This document shows, one piece after another, positions 18,101-30,100 of a stretch of DNA of 64,000 bases. The stretch spans positions 8,209,433 through 8,273,432 of the forward strand of contig NC_031783.1 of assembly GCF_001522545.3 (NCBI RefSeq), written 5' to 3'. The DNA comes from Parus major (taxonomy: Eukaryota > Chordata > Aves > Passeriformes > Paridae). The notes beneath the pieces are model-generated. The model worked only from the letters and a program-made list of their open reading frames with translations, had not been told where the DNA came from and searched no databases. The stretch's first letter is position 1. Each line of letters opens with the position of its first letter. A program made the position numbers and the translations under genes.

Positions 18101-21100
18101 TCATTTCTGCAGATCCCCACAGGAATAAACTGGTGCTGCACTCCCTGTTGGGGACACACCTCCACCAACAGCAGGAGTCAGTCTGTCACTTGGATGAACA
18201 CTGAATGTGTCTCAGCATTTCACCACCATCACACTCCCTGCTCCAGAGGTCCTTGTGGCAGACAGTGCGGGCACTGACCCAGCAGAAGGCTGTACACACA
18301 ATAACATCACCAGAGCCCCTGCCTCCAGCTCTCTGCTGGCTCCACCAAGCCCAGCTCTCACAGCAGAGGGTCCCAGCACAGCCGAGGCACCAGCAGGGAG
18401 CCCAGGCAGTGCCCACGCTGTCCCTCACCCTCCAGCCCAAGAGCAGCCAGGGGAACCCGGCCCCACCGCTCCTCCCAAGGCTCTGCACGTTCCTTCCCAG
18501 CTCCAGAGCTGCTGGGGACATTTCTGCCCAGGGGTTATTTATTGAAACATCCAAAGCAAGCAATATGTCACTTAGAGAATGAAGCCTCGCTTACGAGGCT
18601 CGGCGCTGAAATCCGACTGCGTGACATAGGTGATGAATCAGCCAGCTTCCCACTGGCTCATTTGGGAATACACCCCTTTGCACAGGAAAAAAAAATACTC
18701 AGAGATCCACTCATTAATCCTAACTTCATTCACTGTGGTGAGGAGCAGAGTGTTCCCCTCACCCTCCCAGCTGCAGAGAGCTGCTACTCTGTTTGCCTTT
18801 TCTGCTTCCAGCAGGAAAATGGGAAAACAGAACCAAGTGATTCACACCTGTCACAAGACCAGCTGATGGAAGCTTCCAAGAACAAATTCATCACTGCACA
18901 TGCAAGGTACAGTCAGGGTGACATGCATGCAAAGCAGTGATTAATTATAGGTGTTTTGCTGAGGAAATTTCTGAGCATGAAGGGCAAAATTTAAATTGCT
19001 AATCAGCATCACTTTTTGTTATAACATGTTTGAAAACAAACTAATGGGATGGAATAAGCCTCCTTGAACCAGCTTTGACACCTGTATCTTCCATGTAAAA
19101 AGTAAAATTTAAAAATACTTCAAAATACATCCTTTCAGAAGCAGATTTTTTTCATCAAAAGAAATGATGGGCAATGGGTGGAAAGTTGTCAAAAAAAGTG
19201 TTGGTGAAGCATGAGAGCCTGATGTGTTAAGAGAGTGTGGGCCCCACCACCCAGCCCCTCTGATCCTGCTCCTGGTGGTGCCTGAGCTCCACAGCTCCAT
19301 AGGGTGAGGTCATGGCAGGGGAGGAACCCCCTCCCTTCCTTCACAGGGGTCCCTGCAGCCCTGCTCAGGACTTTTACAGTGGGAAAAGGCAGAGAATGCC
19401 ATCAGCCCCAGCAGGTCCCTGGCCTAGGACTGCAGCCCAGCCAGGACCATCCCTGTGCTCTGCCACTCCTGCTCACAGCACAAGGCTCTACTGCCTGTCT
19501 TCATGCCTTGAGGGCAAATATAGGAGATTCAGAAACTGCTTACAAATAAAAATTCCCATCCCAGCCAAGCATCTCCAGTGCTGACAAAGCTCTCAGGTGA
19601 GCTCAGCTCTGAGCCTGCTCGTGGCCCCCAGGTTCTGTGGTCTGTACCTGGGTCCATCTCAGCTGTGCCATGCAGGGTTTGCCACTGGGTCCCAGCCCTT
19701 CAGAAACCAAGGCACGAGCAAGCCCTGCTTACAGAGCAGCTGAGGTCAATGTGGATGCCTTTAGGGGCATCCTCTCACCAGCAAACCACCTCAGTACCAG
19801 GGGTTGTTTTGCCAGTGCTTAGGCTCTGTGATTCTTCACTCCTGTTCTCCCATTCTTCTCAGGCTTGACTTTATGCCCAGGCTGGGTGCCACTGAGAAGG
19901 GAAATCAATGCTCCTCCTCTTCCTCTGCACAGAAGAGTTTCAAATGGGACCAGTTAAGCACAGGACTGACTCCCAGCCAGGTCCAATGGTTGGGTGGCAG
20001 TGTTGGGGACAGCCCCTGTTGGGGACAGCCCATGCTAATTAAACTCACCAGGAGACCCCAGTGATGGACACCCCTTGTAGGGTGGGACAAGCAGTGTCCT
20101 GCAGCCCCACAGCTGCTGCTGTGCTCACCTCAGAGCCAACCACGACTGTGCCAAGCCGGTAGCACCACCACAATTACCTGTGAACACCAGGCTGGCATTC
20201 TCCAGCTCTTCCTGTGGAACCTTGAAGCTGAAGGACTCGTTGTAGAAGGGATCTATCGTGCCCCGCATGCAGGAGGTCTTCTTGGTTTTTGTTAATTTTA
20301 ATCCGTGAACAAGCTGAATTTTCACAAAGGGATCTGGCAAAAAGCACAAAGCACAGGCCCTGTGTTATGGGGATCACGAGCCAGCACCCCTGTTCATGAG
20401 GGCTGGGCACCACAGGGATGGACTGTGCTGGAAATGGCCTTTGGAATGGCTGGGACCTGTACCCCCACACTGCTGCCAGATATCCAGTGGGGACAAAAGC
20501 CAGGCAGCTGGATTAAAAACAGTCCCTGCCAAAACCACAGTTAATGTCAGCCTTGACAGAGACCAAGCATACTGTTCTTTTTGGAAAATGCCACTATTCT
20601 GGCAGCAGCAGAGGCTGGGGCAGGAACATGGGAGAACCACCTGAGGACAGAGGCACAAAGCAGTTCCCAGGCAGAGTGGGCAGAGCCAGCAGGGAGCAAT
20701 GTCCACAGGCTGCCTTACACAACACAGCACAGGGGGGTCACAGCTCCTGGTTCCTCACCTCAGCCTGGCTCAGAGACCTTTACCTTAAATTTGGCAAACC
20801 CTCCATTGTATCTCAGGGTGAGCACTCCAAACACTCCCAATATTGTTGTCTACACAGACAAAAGGACATCCAGGGCTTTGTATTAACAGGAGCTGAGCAT
20901 CAAATCCCCCTGGGTCCCCCACAAATTGCAGCCTCACTGATCTGCTTTAAAGGCACACATAATCTGTGCATGAGTAACGTGAGAAATGCACTGCCCTTTA
21001 CCTGAACCTTGGCTCATGTCTGTCTGAAGAAGCTGTTTTGCTCTAATGATGTCCACGTTCAGCCTTCCTGCACTTGGTAGGTAGTTTAGTGACAACAGCA

Positions 21101-24100
21101 GCTCTCCCAGCTCCACTTCATTCTGCAGGGAAAAGAGAATGTGGAGATTTAGAACAGAGCTCAGAGGGGAAGGGAAGGGAGAGAAATTAAATAAATCCCA
21201 TTTGTCTAAGTGCCTGAAAAATGAATTTTAGTCACGCTCTGAACTGCAACCAAGAACCATCTGGTGGTAGCTCGTGCTAAGCGGAAACAAGAAAGAAACT
21301 ATCCCCAAGTGAAGATCCTTCTCTAATCACCAATCCTTCACCAGCTTCCCAGCAGCCATGCAAAGAGGGCCGAGAAGGAGGCAGGGGTACAAGGTCAGTA
21401 GCTTCTACCTGCTCCATTTTTAATGGTTCCAGGTAGTTCTGATCTTACCAATGTGCAGAACACAGGCCCACTGGAGAAGACATTCTCTTTCCTCCCCAGC
21501 CCCCATGGACCACACCAGCCATTTGGGAAGCTCAGCCATGGTTAATGCATCCCTGGGTCACACAGCTCAGAGACCTTCCCTTGGCATCTCCCAGAGACCA
21601 TGGCACAGCCTGAGTGTGCCCTTGCTGCTCACCAGCCTGCACCATGGCCACAGCTCCACATCAGGACAGCTGTTCTGCCATCATATCTTCTCCTTTCACT
21701 TAATGATGCTTAAAACTACTAATTAAAGAGCTGGAGAGCTCACATCACTGCTCCTCAGATGTGAGGGTTTAAAATAACCTCTCCCCCTTGCCCTGGCCTG
21801 GCTCTGAGAGGCTCTGACTGTTAAATGCAAAACACATACACTGAAACAACTCTGGAGACTGAAAACACCCCAGCCAGCCCAGGGAATTGATCCATCTGCC
21901 TAGAGTCAGGTCCACAGAGTGCAGAGCTAGGGCTTCATCCCAAATAGTCAAACAGTCCAAAACCAACCTAGATCAGGGGTTAGAGCCCTTCCCAAGAGGA
22001 AAAGGAGCTGCAGTGGTATTGCATATATCATAACAAAAGGCTTAAATATCTTTACCACTGCCTGAAATATTAGATTACAGAAACCAGAGACTGTGGGTAG
22101 ACAGTAAAGTAAAAGGCTCTCAGAATAGTCACAGCCTGAACTGACCCAAAGAACCAGGTTCATCAGCAGATGGGCCAGCACACGAGGCACATTCCCTGCC
22201 AAAGACATCAGTGGCTCAGGGAAACTGAGGCTGGGGCTGCTGGGAAACCCAACCAGGAAAAGCATCTGATTTCTTAACTCAAAATCCTTTTGTCACAGCA
22301 TCCTGTGGGGCAGTACAGTGACTCCACAGCATCCACACTCACATTTACCACATGCATTTTCTTTTGTTGCTACAGTATTCCACCCAGAAGGCACCTCTCT
22401 TTCATCAACCTGTGCCAGCTCCCACATCACAGGGCTCTTCAATATATGATGTTCTAAGTTCTTTCCATCAGAAAGCCACTCCCCAGTACAAGCCTGACCC
22501 AATATGCACACAATACTCACAACTCTGGCAAGGCCAAGCCATACACCACACACCGTGGTGCCCTGTGATTGCACAAGGTAAGGATCTCAGAGTCTCACAT
22601 CCAACATGGTCTAAACACCATCTAATTGATTTAAACTATCATCTTTCATTAGATTTTGCCCAAAAATGCTCCTCTCAGGTCTGTGCCTGCAGACACGTTT
22701 ATCATCAAGAACAGCCAGTGATTTTTAATCCTATTATCAGGACAGGATGGAAGCATCAAAGTGCCCACACCACCACTGCCCTCAACAGGAGCCACACAAG
22801 GCAGCCCTCCACCCCAGCTTGTTTTTTATAACATATAAACAACATTTTTAACAGACACAGTTCTACTTCCACTTGCATTCACTGCTGGTTCCATTCAGGC
22901 TTAAACTCCTAGAAATTCAGGTGCATTTGGACAGTGCAAATTAGGAAACTGTTCAGTGATTTTATTACCTGCTGGGGAGAGACAAACATCTCCAGCTGCA
23001 AATACCAAACCTCTGGCACTGCCAGGTGGCAGGCTGGCATGGGGCAGTGATGTAGGACCTTTCCAGTCACCTCTGGCTTAGAGTGCTGGAAATCTGCATT
23101 AAGATTTGGGGTAATTACTTGTGGAGTTGTCCATTGATGGAACCTGTTGACCTTATCCAAGAACTGCAGGAAATAAGACATTTCCCTGGGCCAAAGAGGA
23201 GCCATGGAGCTCAGCAAGGGAAGGCAAATCTCCATGATTCCAATTCATTTGCATTCATGATCCATTTACCAAAAAAAGGGAGAAAAAAAAAGCCCAGTGC
23301 TGTACACTGACTGTCAGGCTGGATCTGTAACACCCACTGAGGCACTGGCAGGAGAACCACATCCCATTGTCCCTGCAGGGATTATGGAAGGAGCCACTCC
23401 AGTGTAGCCATCACACTGCTGCCCAACCCACCCAGCCTTCCACAGGTAAAGGCAGGACCTAATTTACTGTAGGACCTAGTCTAATGGGGATTTTGGAGCC
23501 TCTAGAAAAACCTTTTTGGCTATCCAGGCTTAAATTTGAGTACGAAGAGATATAAAATGATATATCCTAGAAGAGTGATCCATCGATGACATGCAGAGTA
23601 GCTTTAATCAGTCCCAGATGAAGCTGAATCTCCCAAATCTCACTAGCACCTTCTGCCAGTTCATGCTTCTCAAGAGTGCCCAGATTTGTGTTAATCATTT
23701 TGAGGGAGGGAACACAGAGCCCCTGCCCCAGTGCCAGGGCAGGAGGGCTGAGCTCAGAGGCAGCAGGGAAGAGCATCCCCTCCGCAGGCAGAGCAGCAGC
23801 AGCAGCAGCAGCAGGAGGAGGAGGAGGAGGAGGAGGAGGAGGAGGTGTTTCCAGAAGGAAGCCCACATTCCCGGCCAGCTCACCTCCCCGGACCGTGACT
23901 CAGCCTTTCCAAGGCACTGAATGCCAGCAGCCGGCTGCCTCTGATGTTATAAATGCATTACCTCTAGCTCAGCCACGAGGATCTGGGAAGCATTCACACG
24001 GTGTCCCGGGGCCTCAGGGGATGTGGAGCACACAGGACAATGGATCAGTGGCCCCACGCCCAGCAGCCCTGTGCTGTGCCGGTCACCTGCCGCAGTCCAC

Positions 24101-27100
24101 ACAGGAGCCCCGGGCCCCCGGGCTGCCCTGTTGTACCCTGAGGTACAAGGCAGGAGGATTCAGGTCCCCACAAGCCCATGCCATGGCTCCCTTTGCTCAG
24201 GCACAGCTCGGAAACAGCTCTGTGCTGCCAGAGGCAGAGCCCGAGCCCAGCCCGTGCCCAGAGCATCCCGAGGAGACTCAGAACCTTTCTTCTGTCTCAC
24301 CCTGGGGCATCCCCAGACTCGGGCTGGTGGAGGAGCTGAGAACAGGGGATGTGAGTTCGTGCACAGGAGGTGCCACTGGCACACCGCTCACCGCAGGGCA
24401 AGGAAGTACCCGAATTTCACGTTTCCTAGGTCTTTCCATCAGGAAACGACAGTGCTGTTGGCTTTGCCTTCAATGTTCTGCTCGCAGCAGAAGCGTGCAG
24501 AGGTGCCCCCAGCACCCGTGCTAAGGCATCATTTCAGCTGCCATTATTATGCTGATGACGAGCTGATTCTGCCGAGATCCCAGATGACCCTGGAAAAGCA
24601 ATTTCCTGTTTGATGAGATGCCGAAGTGACACCGAGTCTGGGATGTCTGAGACTCCTGAAGCTCTGATTAACATTTCACTCCTGGCTATATCACACTGCC
24701 AGCTTGGATTTGCCTTGGGCTCGCCTGTGATCCAGAACCTTCTCCAGTTACTGCCTGGGCTCAACCCAGAAATTTTGAACCAGAATTTTTGTCTGTTCTT
24801 TTCTGTCATCTCTGAAACACAAAGAGGTTCCTCCGAAGGAAGATGAGCTTTAAATTAATGCCATTCGCACATCTTGTTTGGACCAGGTAATTCCTTCCTC
24901 ACAGCCCCCCAGACTGTTCCTTGTGCATTGCTACAACACCAGCAAAATTCTGCAGCTGAAACCCTTCCCAACAGGAACCAGAGCACATTACATCAGCACT
25001 GACATCTATGCATTGCTCCTAATGAAGTTTCAGATTGATTTTCCTCCTCAAGGTTATCTGTGTTGGTACCTCCAGGCACAACAGAAAACCGATAGTTTAG
25101 AACAGTTTGCTCTAACAGGTTTTCTACAGCACCCCGTGACACTGTCATTGTTTTGGGAAGGTTGAACTATTAAGGACCAGAACCTGAGAAAAAAATAGAC
25201 TTACCAATGAATAGGAGCAGAATTTCCTACATAACTGACACCAACTGGATGTGTGATGAAGAGAGTCACAGAATCCCTTCTAAAGTCAAATTGTCTTTGC
25301 ATTAGTTTGAAAGGCCATGACAAAGCCTCTGTTTTGCAAAAAGCTTTGGGAAGAAGATCTCCTACGGAGAGGTCCTGCTCCTGGAGCCAAACAGCCTCTC
25401 CTCTGGGATCCTCCTCCACAAAATACACCCCCAGCATCCCAGTCCTCTGCAGGAAGGGCAAGAAGTGAACAGTGCTGAGGGCAAAGGATGAGGTGACCAA
25501 GAAGACAGATAAGGATAAAGAAAGAACAGCCAAGAAGAAAAGCTTTTCAGTGCTGCAGCTTTAAAGACGCAAAAAGGAAAGAGGGGAAGAAACCTCTGAA
25601 ATGGAGCTGAGGAAAAACAAATATACAGAATGAAACTGAAGAAGATAGAACAGCACAAGCCAAAATATGAAAACAAACCAAAGATTAAGAGCTAAAAATG
25701 TTGTTATCATGATGGACAAACATCCATCACAGCATCCCATCACAGTTCTAACTCCAGTGACCTGCAGGGTGGGGGTATCCTGCCCTCTGCCAGGCTTTGC
25801 CCAGGGCATCTCCTCCACTGGCCACAGGTCAACTTCCAGGGTGATTTTAACATCCACCCAATGAGCAAACGTGGCCCCACACAACCACCTCGTACCATCC
25901 TGAACATCAGAACTGACAGGTCATTCTAGTGCACTCATAGTATGAAGATAAAAAAGCAAGTCCAATACACACTCCCTCTACTATAAAAATGGCTTAATTT
26001 GAGGGAAGAAGGAATTTCATGCTATTTTCCCACCACAACTAGGAAATTTTTTTTTCTTCTTTTGCAGAATGATCTCCAAGCTCTCATTACTGCTGGTCTA
26101 AAACATTTATTCCTGCCCACTCAAATCTGCCAAAAGAGAAATGAATCATATGTCAATAAAACTTGGGGTCCTGAACATGTGCTTCAGAATTAGTTTTAGT
26201 GGTGAAATATGCGAATCTGAGCCCAGCTACAGCAAGGCCTGCCAACTTCATTCAAGGTAATTAAGCAAAGCCACACACATTTCAGGGGATATTTAAGGAG
26301 TGCAGAGTGTTCCTATGGGGACTGGACTCAAGAGCCTTTCCATGAGCAGCTACTGCGTGTTAGAAAGGCATTAATTGCCCTGCAAGAGAAAGCCTCCCAG
26401 AATTACCAAGGATAAAGAATTTGGCAATACCTGCACTGACATTTTCCACAAGGAGTAAGTCCTTCTGCTCAGCTGCTGCCTCAGAAGATGCATTGGGCAG
26501 CAGCTCCCCCATGCCTCTGCCTTGGGCTCCATCCCCCTGAATGCCAAACGTGTGATCCAAGCTCAGAAAGTGCTTGTGTGCAGGTAGAGCCTTCTGCCTG
26601 AGGCTTGGCACCGAGTTGTTGGTAGCTGTGGCTCCTGGGGCTGAGAGCACAGCCCACTGCCCAGCTGGGCTGGGGCTCTCTGGCCAGGCACTGCTGCCAC
26701 AGTGCTGCACAGCCACCTCCTCACACAGTGCTCTGCAGCCCCACAGCAGCCCCACGAGCTGCTGCTGAACACATCCCCCAGCAATGAGGAGCTGCACATG
26801 CCACCCACAGGCCTAAGGGGCTGATCTTGCTCCAGCTCCCCGTGGAGCCAACAGAGCTGCTGGCTGTAGAAGCTGGACCGTGCCTCACCTGGGACAGGCT
26901 TGCTGTCCCTGCTGACTCTGCACACACCAGAGGATTCCTGGCCTTCCCCACCTATTGCAGCTCCCAGGTGCTGGCACAGCCCTGCACTAAGGCAGTGCTC
27001 CAGCTCTGGGATGAGGGGACAACGTGATGGTGGGACAAGGACTCGGCACCTGACTTTATCAGCACGCTCTGTGTCAATGGCTTCCAGGTGGAGACAGCAA

Positions 27101-30100
27101 GTGCAAAACAGATGCTCATCTTAGCTCATGTTATTTGGCCACTTTCTCTGCTCTTTCACAATGCCTGCTGCCCTCCCACTCCCACCAGTATGGAGAGAAA
27201 ACTTCTCCACAGCTCCTGCCATCTGGATTCACTTTCCTCCATCTCTCCCCAGCTCACGATGTTTCTGTCTATAAATTCCAGCTAAAAAAAAAGTTCACGT
27301 ATTTTGTGTCTTTCATCTTCACATATCATGTCTATGACTGTCTGTGTTTCTCTCCCTCCTGTTACTGCTTTTCCAAGCACCTGCCTCAGCCTTTTCTCCT
27401 GTGGCTGTGGGGGTGCTGCCAGCTGCTGCTCCGTGTCCCAGCCCAGGGCAGACAACCCACACTGGCAAATTTTCCTGGACTGACAATCAGAACTGCACCC
27501 CAGTGGTTTGTGGCACTCTCCAGGATCCAAGGACACCTTCTGCAAAATAAAATGCAACTGCACGTAGATATTTTTTTTTTGTCCCTGTCTATCACCATCT
27601 CTCAGCACAAAGCACACTCCAGCAAGCTCAGGTTCAATCCAACAAGAAACTGATAAAGGCTGTCTGTCCCTCAGCTAATCAAGCAAAAAAGTGAGAAGTA
27701 TAAAAAAACTTGTCAACATGTCAAATCTATCATTCCACAGGCAGAAGGTTCCAACTAGTATTAAAAAACCCCTCAGAAATTTCTAGCACAAACATCACTG
27801 TTATTGAAAGACATTAAAATGTATTTTTTCAAAGCAACGAGCTTTATTGTTTTACTTCTTCCAGGTTTTCTCTTAACCCTTTGATCAGTGAATTTAATCA
27901 CCACTAAGATGAAACATGCCTTACTCAATGAACTTTAAAAATTTTACCATTTAGAAAATATGGGAAGATGATGCCAAACATCTCCCCTGGATGTTCTGTC
28001 CAAGCACTGTTGATCCCTTTACAGTTGCAGTCTGCCAGCTGAGGTAAAAACAGCAAAAAGGTACGAAAGGACCACTTTACTGAGCACAGTGTGGAGGAAT
28101 TTTTGCCTAAGTTTTTCCATAGGATAGCAGGGGGACAAATGCAAAAGGCTTTTAAGCCTGTGCATTCAAATGGAGTTTTGTCTTTCTCCTTCCTTTTATA
28201 AATATCAGAAATGCCAACTTCTGCATAAATAATTTATCTTGAATGCTGGTGAAGCAGACAGCACTGCTGAAAACAGCAGCAGCTTTCAATGAAACTTTGG
28301 AGAGGGGGAAAGGAAGAGCTGGCTCCAAGTTTGGCACATGAAGGCAGAGATGATCTTTTCTAATCAAGGTCTGTATTAGCTGTGGAATGAATCCATGTTA
28401 CTCATAAAGAGATGCAAAACACAGAGAAGTGTTTATCATGCAAAAGTAGGGAGCAGGGGGAGAAGCAAAACTGCATGGTGGGAGCCACGGGAGGATGATG
28501 GGATGCAAAGACATGCCCTACATAAACACACACTCAGGGACCCCATGATTCTGACTTGTGCACGACTTCCAAAACCTCCCTTTTTGCCTGAACATTGTTC
28601 AAGCTAGTCCCACAACACTCCTGTCACAGGAAATCCAGCTGGCTCTCCTGCAGTTACCTGGAGCCCTGATCTCCCTCCCCTTTACACAGAGCAGCAGGTC
28701 TGAGCAAGAGAAGAAAGTGCTCCCAGCCCTCTGCACACACAGAGGGGCAAAGGAGAGACAGAGCCCCAGCCAGCTTCACCTCCAAACACTGCTTGGGGTA
28801 TTTCCCTTCCACAAGTGTCTGAGCAGAAGTTTCCACTCCAAATGAGACTCTTGAACCCACAATGTAAGACAGCCCTGAGACAAATGATTTACTGCTCATT
28901 CCATTTAGTGTCTCTGGCTATGGCACCCCTTTGTGAACATCTAAAAACCAAACATGAACTATCCAACAGGGTTTAATTCAGCAAAGACTCCCTGAAATTT
29001 GTGAGCTGGAAAGGAACTGGGAGAGACAACCTCGTGTGATATTCCTGTCCTTAGTACAAACATTTGAGATGCTGCTCACACCCTGTTCTTCCCTTGGTTT
29101 TTCACAGGGTTCCATGCCTCTAGCTACACGGGTGATACCTCTAGTGACAAAATTGGTAGGTAACCACCATTCCTGGCTGCAAAGCTCAGATCTTTCCAGT
29201 GAATAGCCCTTTAAAGACCTGGCTGGCAAGGAGCTGGCCCTTTCCTGAGAACAGAGGTGAAAGCACACAGACCCTCTGCATTTCCTCTTCCCATCCCACT
29301 GGATGGCTGAAATGCCCCAAATGCAGGCAACATCCCATTTGCATCAGACAAGTATTTGTGGCAAATTTAGGTCCTTCAGTGATCTGATGAAAATAAATCT
29401 ACTCCTGTGCAGATTGTTGCTTATGCATTATGTCACAGATCTGGGTAGATTCCATCTTCTAGATGTTTTATTGAACTAAATCATTACTGAACTGGCACCA
29501 GCAGTTCCCCTCGTGTCCTCAGAGCACGGGAATGACCTGGCTGGGAGAGTGCTACAGCATTCCTGAGAATGGATGCAGGTCACTGCAGTGACAAGAAACA
29601 CCTTCCCTAAGGTGCAGACTTCCAGAACAGTCTTGGGTTGTTCTTGTTTAAGCTGACATAGGATCTTTGCTCATGACTACAGAAGACAGCTCCTCTACCT
29701 CACACTGTTAGTTATAAAACCAGTCACAGGCCCACATAATCCCAACCCAGCAGATGCTGTGTTAACAAAATGACAATTACTAATTAGAAACAGCGTTACT
29801 TGCCAACAGGCAAAGGAACCACACACGCACAAAACCCCCCAAAACAGCAAGAAAAACTGTGGCAATAGTTGGATAAATTCTGTTACCTGAGAACTAGGCA
29901 CAAGGGCTTTCCACCAGTGTCCACCTTTCACAAGGTCTACATCACTCAAGGGCATTGACACCTTGCCAATAACACAATGGCGTGAGAATTTGTCAAAATC
30001 CACTACAGTTAAAAGCAGAGTTCTTCTCTGGGCTTCTAAAAAGGGGATTTCAAATGTGTACCTCTCCTCAAACACTGGGTTCTGCGTTTTGCGTTTCACT

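Larger units (their letters stand above)
9137..20177 (-). other. SYT17: SYT17 intron 7 (11.0 kb)
   Basis: Donor GTAATT at 20177 and acceptor CCAG at 9137. It is the largest intron. Contents I can support are a CR1-like fragment (9381-9490), T-rich (11039-11102) and A-rich (15451-15541) tracts, an AT-rich TAAT-motif cluster near 11.3 kb and a CpG-dense patch near 18.59 kb. No further exon is needed, because exons 7 and 8 join in phase (ACA G|TG TAC). Confidence 0.85.

Noticed and set aside
19990..20040. Tandem 16-bp duplication (TGTTGGGGACAGCCCC) near exon 7
   Set aside because: Only two copies in intron 7. It is an ordinary small duplication with no functional context.
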